A DNA stretch of 64,000 nucleotides from an uncultured Spirochaetales bacterium (GTDB taxonomy: Bacteria > Spirochaetota > Spirochaetia > Sphaerochaetales > Sphaerochaetaceae), in assembly GCA_934276485.1 (NCBI GenBank), contig CAKQTE010000120.1, forward strand, positions 7,220-71,219. Reading direction: 5' to 3'. Positions 33,892-43,472 of this stretch are shown piece by piece. The notes under the pieces are model-generated. The model worked only from the letters and a program-made list of their open reading frames with translations. It did no database searches and was not told where the DNA came from. Made by a program: the position numbers and the translations under genes. How positions within the stretch are numbered: the stretch's first letter is position 1; each line of letters starts with the position of its first letter.

Positions 33892-33906
33892 ATATTACCT
33901 ACTTAC

Positions 33907-34752
33907 TTAATTTGATAGTGGCTGAACTGAAATTGCTTCATCCATCATGCGATTATAGTCATCAACTGTAAGTGTTGATAGTACTTCATTGATAGCATTC
34001 TTAAGTTCAGTGTTCTTCTTTGACAAAGATATACCAATGTTGATATCTTCCTGGCTTACTGCAAAGTCATCTCCAGAGCCAGCGAAATCAAGAAGCTTGA
34101 AATTAGGATAAGCAACTAGAGCTGCCTGAGCTGTAGGCATATCTGTACAAACTAAATCTACTCTTCCTGCAGAAAGGGCAACTAACATAGCTGGAGCGCT
34201 TTCCTGAGCTGGAAGAATCTTTGCATTCTTGATCTGTGGAAGACATACATCATACCAGATAGTGTTCTGCTGGCTTGTGCAAGTTACACCAGCTAGATCT
34301 GCTACTCCATTTGCTGAAGCATATTGGCTATCATTATTAACCAAACATACAATTGATGCATAATAATAAGGATTAGTGAAATCTACCATCTGAAGTCTAT
34401 CTGATGTGATCGACTGACCTGCAATTACACAATCAACAGTACCTGACTGTACAGCTGGAACAAGAGAATCCCAATCAAGCTTTACAATCTCTAGGTTGTA
34501 TCCGAGCTTCTCTGCAATGTATTTAGCCATCATTACATCATAGCCATATGCATATTCGGATGAACCTGAAATCTTTACTGCACCATTTGCATCAGTTGTT
34601 TGCGTCCAATTATATGGAGCATAGCTACACTCCATTGCAACTCTAAGAGTCTTAACTCCGCTATTATCTGCTGAACTCTCTTTGTTTCCTGCTGCAAATA
34701 CAAATGAAAGTGAAACTGCCAAAACCAATAAAATAGAAATAATCTTTTTCAT
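33907..34752 (-). CDS. Amino-acid ABC transporter substrate-binding protein
   Basis: 281 residues. Signal peptide (MKKIISILLVLAVSLSFVFA) then GNKESS, typical spirochaetal periplasmic type without lipobox. SBP family 3 motifs: LRVAMECSYAPYNW, YGYDVMMAKYIAEKLGYNLE, SLVPAVQSGTVDCVIAGQSIT. Substrate cannot be inferred beyond polar amino acids. It is the first gene of the unit; a promoter lies at 34777-34805. Confidence 0.93.
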   Translation of the reverse strand: MKKIISILLVLAVSLSFVFAAGNKESSADNSGVKTLRVAMECSYAPYNWTQTTDANGAVKISGSSEYAYGYDVMMAKYIAEKLGYNLEIVKLDWDSLVPAVQSGTVDCVIAGQSITSDRLQMVDFTNPYYYASIVCLVNNDSQYASANGVADLAGVTCTSQQNTIWYDVCLPQIKNAKILPAQESAPAMLVALSAGRVDLVCTDMPTAQAALVAYPNFKLLDFAGSGDDFAVSQEDINIGISLSKKNTELKNAINEVLSTLTVDDYNRMMDEAISVQPLSN

Positions 34753-34760
34753 AACTAGAT

Positions 34761-34805
34761 CTCCTATGTAATTAGGAGAATATATATTTGTTACTATTTA
34801 GTCAA
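34761..34805 (-). promoter_or_regulatory. Promoter and palindromic element of the amino-acid importer
   Basis: Minus strand TTGACT (34800-34805), 17-bp spacer, TATTCT (34777-34782): good consensus. The inverted repeat CTCCTA / TAGGAG (34761-34778) overlaps the -10 box and the transcription start, a position typical of repressor operators; its inner half also forms part of the ribosome site AGGAG. A second perfect palindrome GTTATTATAATAAC is at 34828-34841 upstream of -35. Confidence 0.55.
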
Positions 34806-35100
34806 TATGTTATTAAAATAATATTCTGTTATTATAATAACACTATTTCTTCTATATTGCTAATCATAAAAGTCAGAAATACCAAAATCCTCTTTTCCTG
34901 AAAAAATTCCCTTAAGTATGGAACTTCAAACTCGACATATCTTCGCCGCGTCTGTTTGATTGCTTGAATCAGTCAAGAAAATCCTTTTAATTCTATTAAA
35001 GATATTCTAAATTTACCTTTAAATTTTATCAAAATAATATAAAATTCACCTTTTAAATTTATCAATTTAGTTTTAATATATCCTTAAAAGGAAAATAGTT

Positions 35101-36510
35101 ATGTTAAAACGTAATATTTGGACAGATTTAATCACATGGAAAGAAAGAAAACACCATCCTTTAATCATCAAAGGATTACGACAAATAGGAAAAACTTTCA
35201 TTGTTAAGAAATTTGGAGAAGAATTTTATAGTCATACAGTTTATATTGACCTTCGAGCCAATAAGACAATCCATGAAGCATTTAATGGCGATTTTTCTGT
35301 AGATCAAATGGTGATGTCTATTACAGCTAACATGCCATCTGCCAGATTTGTTCCGAAGAAAACTCTTCTGATATTGGATGAAATACAAGATTGTCCAAAT
35401 GCCAGAAGCTCTTTAAAGTATTGGGATATAGACAATAGATACGATGTTATCGCAACAGGTAGTTTCTTAGGTATAAAGGGATTTAGAGCACCATATTCAA
35501 GAGGTATCCCTGTAGGCTATGAAGAACAATTAGATATGTACCCTCTTACTTTCAATGAATTCTTGATTAATAGTGGAATATCTTTAAATGTTCTTGATTA
35601 TGTCAATGGATGCTTGGAAAAAGTTGAAACCATTGAAAAAACAGTTCATCAAAGCATACGGTCTCTCTACCTTCAATATTTGATTGTTGGAGGAATGCCA
35701 GAGGCATGCAACTCTTTTTTTGAAAATCACGATCTAAACAATGTTAGGAGAATACAAAGAAGAATACTGAATTCTATCAAGGATGATTTTGGTCGATACA
35801 AAGATAACTTTGGTAATGACAAAATCAATGAAGTTCTAAAGCTTCGTGCTGAAGCATGTTTAAATTCTCTTCCAGCACAGTTATCTAAAAAATATAAAAA
35901 GTTCCAATATAGCTTAGTTGATGCAAAAGGAAACTCTCCAGAAAAATCAGACGGCCTTCAATACATCGAGGATTTAGGTCTTGTTGTTAAGTCATACAAC
36001 ACTCGAGAACTCACATATCCATTGGAAGGAGTAAAAATCCCAACAGAATTCAAGGTTTTCATGATAGATACAGGACTTTTGATCTCTATGTTGGGAAAGG
36101 TTATTCCTGCAAAAATCCTTAATGGTGATATTAGCGCATATAAAGGAGCGATAGCAGAGAATATGGTAGCGTCTGCATTCAGAGCTGCAGGACGAGAATT
36201 GTACTACTATCATGCAACAAGCGGATCTCCTGAATTGGATTTCATATATGAAGAAAATGGAAACATTATACTTGTTGAATGCAAATCAACAAATAACAGA
36301 GCAACTAGCTTAAAATTTGTTCTTGCGAACCCAAAACGTTTTGGTTTACATGATGCAATAAAATTTGCAGATACAAATGTTGGACAAGGAGAAGGTTTCA
36401 AGACATTCCCTCTTTATGCTTTAGGCTTTCTAAAAAAAGAATCCAAAAGCTTAATAGTCGATACAATCAACACAAGTGAAATCAAAGCTCCAGACAACTG
36501 GCAGAAATAG
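35101..36510 (+). CDS. AAA-type ATPase with DUF4143 domain
   Basis: 469 residues. N-terminal AAA_14 ATPase: Walker A GLRQIGKTFIVKKFG, Walker B TLLILDEIQDCPNAR, sensor ATGSFLG. The middle carries a DUF4143-type region and the last 100 residues have a restriction-endonuclease-like pattern ELDFIYEENGNIILVECKST. Such proteins are abundant, frequently transferred and of uncertain role (suspected toxin-antitoxin or defence links). It is a stand-alone gene; the 350 bp upstream hold the amino-acid operon promoter and are AT-rich, so horizontal acquisition is plausible. Confidence 0.88.
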   Translation: MLKRNIWTDLITWKERKHHPLIIKGLRQIGKTFIVKKFGEEFYSHTVYIDLRANKTIHEAFNGDFSVDQMVMSITANMPSARFVPKKTLLILDEIQDCPNARSSLKYWDIDNRYDVIATGSFLGIKGFRAPYSRGIPVGYEEQLDMYPLTFNEFLINSGISLNVLDYVNGCLEKVETIEKTVHQSIRSLYLQYLIVGGMPEACNSFFENHDLNNVRRIQRRILNSIKDDFGRYKDNFGNDKINEVLKLRAEACLNSLPAQLSKKYKKFQYSLVDAKGNSPEKSDGLQYIEDLGLVVKSYNTRELTYPLEGVKIPTEFKVFMIDTGLLISMLGKVIPAKILNGDISAYKGAIAENMVASAFRAAGRELYYYHATSGSPELDFIYEENGNIILVECKSTNNRATSLKFVLANPKRFGLHDAIKFADTNVGQGEGFKTFPLYALGFLKKESKSLIVDTINTSEIKAPDNWQK

Positions 36511-36534
36511 AATGCTATCACTTAAAAAGAATTA

Positions 36535-36562
36535 AGGGCTAAGCAATCATTCGCCTAGCCCT
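36535..36562. terminator. Bidirectional terminator between the DUF4143 and BMP-importer genes
   Basis: Stem AGGGCTA / TAGCCCT with 14-nt loop between two convergent units. On the minus strand it is followed by TTAATTCTTTTT; on the plus strand the tail (ATAATC) is weak, so termination is mainly for the minus-strand importer operon. Confidence 0.6.
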
Positions 36563-36585
36563 ATAATCAAAACGAAAGCATCAAC

Positions 36586-37524
36586 CTATCGCTGTGATTT
36601 ATCGTATGGAATACCTTCTGCCTTAGGTGCCCTACTTGTCTTAGATGTGAGAGCAAGTACGATTAGCGAGATAACATAAGGCATCATGTTATAGACAGTA
36701 CTTGGAAGCTTGAGAGCAACAAGGAAATCAAATACAGCATATGTATTACCAAGAGCTCTAAAGAATCCAAAGAGAAGAGCAGCAAGTGCAATTCTATGTG
36801 GCTTCCATTGTCCGAAGATCATTACAGCAAGTGCCAAGAATCCAAATCCAGCAACACCATATTCGAACTTCCACATTGATACACCAGCCAAGATGTAACA
36901 AATACCACCAAGACCACCATAAGCACCTGAGATCAACACACCTGCCCAGCGCATCTTATATACGTTGATTCCAACACTATCTGCAGCTTGAGGATGCTCA
37001 CCACATGCCATAAGTCTTAGTCCAAAGCGTGTCTTATAGAGAACTACATAAGCAATTACAAGGACTATAAGGGTAATGATCATAAACCAGTTGAACTCAA
37101 ATCCATTGATAGACACTACGAATCTCTGCTTCGGAAGAATGTAAGAGATTTCAGAAGAAACGTTGTTTACATTCTCAGCTGTGTTGATGGCCTTAACAAT
37201 AACTGTTGCAGCAGCTGTACCAAGAAGGTTCAAAGCTGTTCCAATAATAGTCTGGTCTGCCTTGAAATTAATGGAAGCAACAGCAAGCAGTGATGAATAT
37301 AGAACACCAAAACCTACTGCACAAAGTAGTACGATCAAGACATAGAAGAAACCAGGAATGGCTAGAGGCAAAAACTTCATAGCCAATGCTCCACCGAGAG
37401 CACCCATTACCATTATTCCTTCAAGGCCAAGGTTAATTACTCCAGAGTGCTCTGAAAAACATCCTCCGAGAGCGACAAGAATAAGTACTGATGAGAATAT
37501 AAGGGTATATTGTAGTAATAACAT
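36586..37524 (-). CDS. BMP-type importer, second permease
   Basis: 312 residues with about nine hydrophobic segments; BPD_transp_2 family (RbsC/PnrD/RfuD-like) permease. Signature GCFSEHSGVINLGLEGIMVM near residue 25, and ACGEHPQAADSVGINVYKMRW. It shares one base with the preceding permease gene (overlapping stop/start), so the two are coupled. With the BMP binding protein it forms a nucleoside- or riboflavin-type importer. Confidence 0.92.
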   Translation of the reverse strand: MLLLQYTLIFSSVLILVALGGCFSEHSGVINLGLEGIMVMGALGGALAMKFLPLAIPGFFYVLIVLLCAVGFGVLYSSLLAVASINFKADQTIIGTALNLLGTAAATVIVKAINTAENVNNVSSEISYILPKQRFVVSINGFEFNWFMIITLIVLVIAYVVLYKTRFGLRLMACGEHPQAADSVGINVYKMRWAGVLISGAYGGLGGICYILAGVSMWKFEYGVAGFGFLALAVMIFGQWKPHRIALAALLFGFFRALGNTYAVFDFLVALKLPSTVYNMMPYVISLIVLALTSKTSRAPKAEGIPYDKSQR

Positions 37525-38651
37525 TAGTTCTTGCCTCCTTCTGCGATTTCTGCTTTCTTAGCCTTCTTCTCCTCTACTTTATCGATAATCTTATTCATCA
37601 TTATCTTCATGAATAGTACAAATCCACATAGATAAATGATGATAGCTGAGATCAAATCAGAAATCTGAGAGCAGTACATAGTCTTATCTACATAAGCACC
37701 ACCTAGGGTAATGTGCTGGATGAAGAAAGAAGCAAAGATGGTTCCAATAGGATTAAGTCCACCAAGGAATGTTGCTGCAATACCATTAAAGCCCATTGCA
37801 GGAACAGATGCTGTAGAACATTCCCATTGCTGAATACCTGTCTGATAGTACAAAGATGCACCAAGACCTGCCAATGCACCAGAGATCATCAATGCCAAGA
37901 TGATGTTTCTGTTTTCCTTCATACCACAATACTTTGCAGCATTCTTATTGAATCCAGTTGCCTTAAGCTCATATCCAAACTTTGTCTTATCAAGAATGAT
38001 CATGATAACAATTGCCATTATGATTGCAATTGGAACTGCCATGGTAACATAGTTATTGTTAAAGAGCTTATCAAGTCCCCATTTAGGAAGAAGTGCATTC
38101 TTTCCATATTGGCTCATCTGGAAAGTATATGGAGATGTTGGCTCCTTAACCTTACTAAGGATTGTGTTTGTACTATATAGGATTATCCAGTTAAGCATAA
38201 TACCTGAAATTACTTCGTTTACATTGCAATAGGATTTCAAGATACCAATTACTGCACCAACCAAAGCACCTGCTAGGATAGCCAGAAGCAGGCAAGGAAA
38301 CCAGCTCCAGCCCCACTTTAACGCAGCATACAGAGCAACACAACATCCAGCTGAATACTGGCCTGAGCATCCAATGTTAAAGAGTCCTACCTTGTAGCTA
38401 AAGAGAATGCTTAGAGCACACAAAAGAAGAGGAACTGTTTTTGCAAGTGTACTTCCAAAGTACTTCAATCTAGTTGCTGGCTTGTTGTAAACCATGAAGT
38501 TCTTCAAAAGTGTCATTACAGCGTTCCATGCTCCATTAGGATTAATGAGCAAAAGAACAACAAATCCAATCAACAATCCAAGCAAAATACAAATAAGGGA
38601 GGCAATTAGAGATTGCAATCCATTTGTTTTCCAAATGTTCTTCTTGTTCAT
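37524..38651 (-). CDS. BMP-type importer, first permease
   Basis: 375 residues, BPD_transp_2 family. LFNIGCSGQYSAGCCVALYA (the equivalent of the NIG-motif), ELKATGFNKNAAKYCGMKEN, and PAMGFNGIAATFLGGLNPIG are all family-typical. The C-terminus is charged (KIIDKVEEKKAKKAEIAEGG). Overlaps the ATPase gene by 4 bp. Confidence 0.92.
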   Translation of the reverse strand: MNKKNIWKTNGLQSLIASLICILLGLLIGFVVLLLINPNGAWNAVMTLLKNFMVYNKPATRLKYFGSTLAKTVPLLLCALSILFSYKVGLFNIGCSGQYSAGCCVALYAALKWGWSWFPCLLLAILAGALVGAVIGILKSYCNVNEVISGIMLNWIILYSTNTILSKVKEPTSPYTFQMSQYGKNALLPKWGLDKLFNNNYVTMAVPIAIIMAIVIMIILDKTKFGYELKATGFNKNAAKYCGMKENRNIILALMISGALAGLGASLYYQTGIQQWECSTASVPAMGFNGIAATFLGGLNPIGTIFASFFIQHITLGGAYVDKTMYCSQISDLISAIIIYLCGFVLFMKIMMNKIIDKVEEKKAKKAEIAEGGKN

Positions 38652-40186
38652 GCTTTTACCTCCATTCTCTTAGCACCAGCCATATAAAGACCAAGTTCTT
38701 CTTCAGTTGTCTTCTTAGGATCGAACTCACCTACGATTTCGCCCTCATATATAACAAGAATTCGGTCTGAAACATCCATAACTTCATCAAGTTCTAGAGA
38801 AACAAGCAAGATACCCTTACCTTTATCTCTCTCTGCTATAAGCTGTTTATGGATATATTCAATAGCTCCAACATCAAGACCACGGGTTGGCTGAACAGCA
38901 ATCAATAGCTCAGGATCCTTTTCAATCTCTCTTCCAACAATTGCTTTCTGCTGGTTTCCACCACTCATTGAGCGTGCTTTAGTGATAGGGCCCTGTCCAG
39001 AGCGTACATCATATTTTTCAATGATTTCTTCAGCATACTTACGGATATTGTCTCTCTTCAAGAATCCTGCCTTGCTTGTAAACTCATCCTTGAAATATGT
39101 TTGAAGAACAAGGTTGTCTTCAAGAGAATAATCGAGAACCAAACCATGCTTATGTCTATCTTCAGGAATATGGCTCATTCCAAGAATGCTCTTCTGTCTA
39201 ATTGATGATTTTGAAACGTCATGTCCATCGAGGACAATCTTGCCTGAAACAAGAGGATCCAAGCCAGATAGTCCATGAATAAACTCTGTCTGACCATTGC
39301 CATCGATACCAGCAATACATACGATTTCACCTCGTCTGACTCGAAGAGACACATCCTTGACAGCGTTGTTCTTATGGATCTTGGACGCAACTGTCATATT
39401 GTCTATCTCAAGAACAACATCACCAGGAGTGCAAGGCTTCTTTTCAACATGGAAGTTAACGTTTCTGCCTACCATCATCGCAGAAAGCTCTTCGATGTTT
39501 GTCTCACTTGTATTTACTGTACCAATGTACTTACCCTTTCTAAGTACAGTACATCTATCTGAAACAGCCATGATTTCAGCAAGCTTATGGGAGATGAACA
39601 ATATTGACTTTCCTTCTGCCGCAAGATTCTTCATGATCTGCATCAACTCGGAAATTTCCTGAGGAGTCAATACAGCTGTAGGCTCATCAAAGATCAAAAT
39701 CTCATTATCTCTATAGAGCATCTTGAGAATCTCTGTTCTCTGTTGCATTCCTACTGTGATATCTTCAATGATGGCATCAGGCTCTACCAATAATCCATAC
39801 TTCTCAGAAAGAGCAAGAACCTTCTTTTTAGCCTCATCCTTTTGCAAGAACCCATACTTAGTTGGTTCAACTCCCATGATGATATTATCAAGAACACTAA
39901 AACATTCAACAAGCTTAAAGTGCTGGTGAACCATTCCAATGCCAAGGTTATTTGCATCATTAGGATCTTTGATCTCAACTACTTTGCCATCTTTCTTAAT
40001 GACACCTTCTTCTGGTTGATATAAACCAAACAGGACACTCATCAGTGTGGACTTACCTGCTCCATTCTCACCCAGAAGCGCATGAATCTCACCTTTCTTT
40101 AGCTGCAATGTAATATTGTCGTTAGCAACAATACCTGGAAAGCGCTTGGTGATATTCAGCATTTCAATTGCATACTGATCTTCCAA
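38648..40186 (-). CDS. BMP-type importer, double ATP-binding protein
   Basis: 512 residues with two ABC domains, as in RbsA/YufO. First domain: Walker A LLGENGAGKSTLMSVLFGLY, signature VGMQQRTEILKML, Walker B ILIFDEPTAVLT. Second domain (from about residue 265) has GIDGNGQTEFIHGLSGL as degenerate Walker A, signature MSGGNQQKAIVGREI and DVGAIEYIHKQL. So one domain is likely catalytic and one partly degenerate, normal for the family. Start ATG 40186 with AGGAGG. Upstream lie an attenuator-like hairpin and the binding protein gene. Confidence 0.93.
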   Translation of the reverse strand: MEDQYAIEMLNITKRFPGIVANDNITLQLKKGEIHALLGENGAGKSTLMSVLFGLYQPEEGVIKKDGKVVEIKDPNDANNLGIGMVHQHFKLVECFSVLDNIIMGVEPTKYGFLQKDEAKKKVLALSEKYGLLVEPDAIIEDITVGMQQRTEILKMLYRDNEILIFDEPTAVLTPQEISELMQIMKNLAAEGKSILFISHKLAEIMAVSDRCTVLRKGKYIGTVNTSETNIEELSAMMVGRNVNFHVEKKPCTPGDVVLEIDNMTVASKIHKNNAVKDVSLRVRRGEIVCIAGIDGNGQTEFIHGLSGLDPLVSGKIVLDGHDVSKSSIRQKSILGMSHIPEDRHKHGLVLDYSLEDNLVLQTYFKDEFTSKAGFLKRDNIRKYAEEIIEKYDVRSGQGPITKARSMSGGNQQKAIVGREIEKDPELLIAVQPTRGLDVGAIEYIHKQLIAERDKGKGILLVSLELDEVMDVSDRILVIYEGEIVGEFDPKKTTEEELGLYMAGAKRMEVKA

Positions 40187-40340
40187 TGTATGCCTCCTTA
40201 TAATGTTTTCTCTTTCAAGAAAAAAATTAAGTCATTTAGATGAATTTTATTATACCATAGAAATCTCGACAACAAGAAACGATAAACACCAGCAACCTAT
40301 TGTTGTAATTAAAGAATAATCAGGCCCATTTCATGAATAA

Positions 40341-40362
40341 AGGGCCACCCGAAGGTGACCCT
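40341..40362 (-). terminator. Attenuator-like hairpin between binding-protein and ATPase genes
   Basis: Minus strand stem AGGGTCACC / GGTGGCCCT with a UUCG tetraloop, followed by a weak T-run TTTATTC. It lies directly after the BMP protein stop and may cause partial termination so that the binding protein is made in excess. Confidence 0.65.
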
Positions 40363-40383
40363 AAATGTGCAATCGAGTTTAGA

Positions 40384-41565
40384 TTACTTGATGTTACCAA
40401 GATCCTTAACTGTGACTGTCTTAGCGTTATCAGCTGGGCTGATGAGTGTATCGTTGTTAACCTTGATCTTTCCTGTGTAGATGTCATTAACAAGGTTTAC
40501 ATAATTCTGCTTTGTGAAAGAATCTGACCACTCTGTTCCCTCTAGTGGGATACCTACGAAGTTAGACTCAACATCTGTTCCTGAAATAAGTCCGAGGTTA
40601 CCAAATGTGCCAGCAACTGTTGCCCAAGCGTTATCCTCGATGATGAGCTTCAATGTAGCCTGTGTTGAAGAATATAGACCCTTCATAGCTGAAGTAACTG
40701 TGATAGGAGCATTATAATCTGCATCAAGTTTTGCCTTCTGGTCTACGTCAACACCGATAATCTTTCCACCAGCCTTAACTGCTGCTTCTGCAACTGATGT
40801 GAATACAGAACCACCACAAGCAAATACAACGTTAGCACCGTTAGCATACATAGAATCCATAGCTGCTGTGATATCAGCATCGCCAAAGAACTGGTTAGCA
40901 TATGCGTACTGAATAGTAACATTCTTACCAAGCTTAGCTGCTGCTGCATCTGCGCCCTGGATAAATCCATAACCATATCTAACAACTGCTGGAACAGCCA
41001 TACCACCACAGAATCCGAGGTTGTCATAGCCAAGAGCTACAGTTGCATAGCCAGCGAGGAATCCTGCGATTTCTTCCTGGTAAACAATGCAGTATACGTT
41101 AGATAGATCGATATAATCAGCTACGTTGTAGTCAGCTGGGTTATATGTATAGGATGAGCCAACTGCTGCAGCAAGGATATCACCAAGAGCAACGTCTAGA
41201 GCTACAAACTTAACATCCTTATACATTGGAGCTGTCTGAACTACTGTCTCACCAAATGCAAAACCTGGCATAACAATAATGTTAAAGCCTTCATCGATAG
41301 CCTGCTCAACCATAGCTACACGAGCTTCTGTTGAGTCGCCAGATGGCTTGAAATATTTGAACTTAATGCCATTAGCTTCGCCATATGCCTTACAAGCCTC
41401 GTAGGTTGTCTGGTTAAATGACTGGTCTGTGATATCACCATAGTCTGTAATCATTGCGATAGCATAAGTCTCTGGAGTCTTTGCGCCCTGTGCTTCAGAT
41501 GAACCTTGAGCAAAGAGTGATAGTGAAAGACAGAGAACTAAAAGGACTAAGAATACTTTTTTCAT
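40384..41565 (-). CDS. BMP-family basic membrane/nucleoside-binding protein
   Basis: 393 residues with signal peptide (MKKVFLVLLVLCLSLSLFAQ) and spirochaetal SSEAQ start. BMP/PnrA motifs: IAMITDYGDITDQSFNQTTY near residue 36, GFNIIVMPGFAFGETV, EEIAGFLAGYATVALGYDNL and FCGGMAVPAVVRYGYGFIQGAD. Related proteins bind purine nucleosides (PnrA/TmpC) or riboflavin (RfuA); ligand undecided. I chose ATG 41565 (GGAGG 5 bp upstream) over a TTG four codons upstream. First gene of the importer operon; promoter 41614-41642. Confidence 0.92.
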   Translation of the reverse strand: MKKVFLVLLVLCLSLSLFAQGSSEAQGAKTPETYAIAMITDYGDITDQSFNQTTYEACKAYGEANGIKFKYFKPSGDSTEARVAMVEQAIDEGFNIIVMPGFAFGETVVQTAPMYKDVKFVALDVALGDILAAAVGSSYTYNPADYNVADYIDLSNVYCIVYQEEIAGFLAGYATVALGYDNLGFCGGMAVPAVVRYGYGFIQGADAAAAKLGKNVTIQYAYANQFFGDADITAAMDSMYANGANVVFACGGSVFTSVAEAAVKAGGKIIGVDVDQKAKLDADYNAPITVTSAMKGLYSSTQATLKLIIEDNAWATVAGTFGNLGLISGTDVESNFVGIPLEGTEWSDSFTKQNYVNLVNDIYTGKIKVNNDTLISPADNAKTVTVKDLGNIK

Positions 41566-41613
41566 TTGTTCCTCCAAGAAAAATTCTCAAATGGCTTTAA
41601 GCCACATACTCGA

Positions 41614-41642
41614 ATTATAAGGGGACCCTATTCAAAGTGCAA
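41614..41642 (-). promoter_or_regulatory. Promoter of the BMP importer operon
   Basis: Minus strand TTGCAC (41637-41642), 17-bp spacer, TATAAT (41614-41619). The roughly 40-nt leader contains a hairpin (TGGC/GCCA inside AATTC/GAATT). I saw no purine-riboswitch consensus. Confidence 0.7.
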
Positions 41643-41837
41643 CAAATAATGAGATTTTGCTCATTTTTTCTTGGGGCAAATACGTCTAAATGATACTTTT
41701 CAAAGTATTTTTTATGTATAAAGACACCAACAAACAGCGTTGCAGATGCCTCTAGCGGGTTTTGCATATAAACCTACTCAATTTCTTCCAATGTCTTTTC
41801 ATCTTTTAAAAGTATGATACTAAGTGCAATCGCATAT

Positions 41838-43472
41838 CTATATACACTCAAGACGCTCAAGGGCGATAACAGATGCACCAATTGCACCTACGAGTTCAGG
41901 GTTTTCTGGAATATAGATTGGAAGGCCAAGCTTCTTCTTCAAAGCTTTGACAACGCCTTTGTTTCTAGCAACTCCCCCACTCATCATCACCTCTTGCTCG
42001 ATACCAACACGCTTTAAGAGAGATGTTGCTTTATTTGCAATGGATGAACATACGCCATATGCAATATCTTTAAGTTCATTGTTCTCTGCAATTAAGGAAA
42101 TTACTTCAGACTCAGCAAAAACAGTGCACATACTTGTGATCTCAATGTCTTTGTCTGAAGAGAGCGCAACTTCTCCCAATTCTTCTACAGGAATGCCAAG
42201 AGTATGGGCAATACTTTCTAGAAAGCGTCCTGTACCAGCAGCACACTTGTCGTTCATGACAAAGTCTTTTACATTCCCGTTATCACGAATGCTGATAGCT
42301 TTACTGTCCTGACCTCCTATATCAAGCACTGTACGTACCTTATTATTAATATAGTGTGCACCCTTTGCATGACATGATATTTCGGTAACACTTTCATCAG
42401 AAAAGGAAATTGCAACGCGTCCATAGCCTGTGGCAATAGTGGAAGCGATATCATCTTTTGTAAGATTGTTTCTTTCAAGTAAGATTCTATATAGCTCGCG
42501 TGCGCTATCTTCAGATTTAGCACCAGTAAGGATAGATGTTGAATCAACAATCTTTCCTTCCCTTGTCATCACAACACCATTGGTGCTTGTAGAACCGCTA
42601 TCTATTCCTATAACAAAACGTCCATTGTTATCCACTTTATCTACTTTCCTTTCCCCAAGTTCTTCCAAGAATGCTTCAACACGAGTCTTGATCTGACCAT
42701 TTGTACTATCTAGGTAATCACTATTGATAAATAAAACAGGCTTTCCAAGACGCATGATATCACTATGCTGGAACGAATAAAGATCGCAGAATTGAATCTC
42801 ATGAAAGATTATTCCATCAATCTTGGACAAATCACAAGGAATCTCTCTTTCTCTATCTCGCATTCGCGCACATGGATATTGCTCCATCAAGGATTTTGCA
42901 TACAAATCCAGGCCATTGTTTGTGTCAACAATTCTTGTCAATCCTGTACAAGATAGATCCCCTACGATATTGACATCTCTATCAAGAAGAGCATTTTTGA
43001 TCTCAGGATTCATCCTTGCACCCATCAAAAGAACATTCTTTTGTCTCTTGCTGTATTTAAATTGCAAATCCTTACGTTTGCAATAATTACAGCTATTAAT
43101 CTTTGATATGTCAAATTTTTTTGATGAGTAGTTTTCATATGCATGAATCATCTCTTGGATGCGTTTACTGTATAATTCATATGCTGCCTCTGAATTGTTA
43201 TGAGGAAGATCCAAAAGATATATGAATTTATCTCGAAGTTCAGAGCGCAGAAGATCATATAAGCGTTTGGTGCTATCACAACAAGTTGTGAGTATTATGC
43301 CATTGAAATCGCCTCGTTTGATCTCTTCGAATGCACCTTTGATAAATGAGCACATGTTTATGTGCATATTTGAACTTGTCTCTTTTACATCAGAGACATT
43401 GATCAATTTGCATTCTTCATCAAAGCCATTGAAGATTTCTATCGGTGCATATTTACAGAAATACCCAATCAT
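41838..43472 (-). CDS. 2-hydroxyacyl-CoA dehydratase-type domain fused to its ATPase activator
   Basis: 544 residues, two parts. Residues 1-270 look like an HgdB/BcrB-type subunit with cysteines in NMCSFIKGAFEE (C41), TTCCDSTKR (C64/65) and FHEIQFCDLYSF (C229). Residues 286-544 are an ASKHA ATPase activator of the HgdC/BcrAD/BadFG family: GIDSGSTSTNG (phosphate loop), VLDIGGQDSKAISI, cluster ligands NDKCAAGTGRF (C410) and TSMCTVFAESE (C449), MSGGVARN. Normally the activator is a separate dimer that injects an electron, driven by ATP, into the dehydratase cluster; here the two are fused. Stop of the upstream gene overlaps its start by 4 bp. The substrate is unknown. Confidence 0.85.
   Translation of the reverse strand: MIGYFCKYAPIEIFNGFDEECKLINVSDVKETSSNMHINMCSFIKGAFEEIKRGDFNGIILTTCCDSTKRLYDLLRSELRDKFIYLLDLPHNNSEAAYELYSKRIQEMIHAYENYSSKKFDISKINSCNYCKRKDLQFKYSKRQKNVLLMGARMNPEIKNALLDRDVNIVGDLSCTGLTRIVDTNNGLDLYAKSLMEQYPCARMRDREREIPCDLSKIDGIIFHEIQFCDLYSFQHSDIMRLGKPVLFINSDYLDSTNGQIKTRVEAFLEELGERKVDKVDNNGRFVIGIDSGSTSTNGVVMTREGKIVDSTSILTGAKSEDSARELYRILLERNNLTKDDIASTIATGYGRVAISFSDESVTEISCHAKGAHYINNKVRTVLDIGGQDSKAISIRDNGNVKDFVMNDKCAAGTGRFLESIAHTLGIPVEELGEVALSSDKDIEITSMCTVFAESEVISLIAENNELKDIAYGVCSSIANKATSLLKRVGIEQEVMMSGGVARNKGVVKALKKKLGLPIYIPENPELVGAIGASVIALERLECI

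Noticed and set aside
41566..41837. Purine riboswitch upstream of the BMP importer
   Set aside because: A TATAAT...GTGGC...GCCA stretch looked suggestive, but the conserved three-way junction sequences are absent; the TATAAT is better explained as a -10 box.
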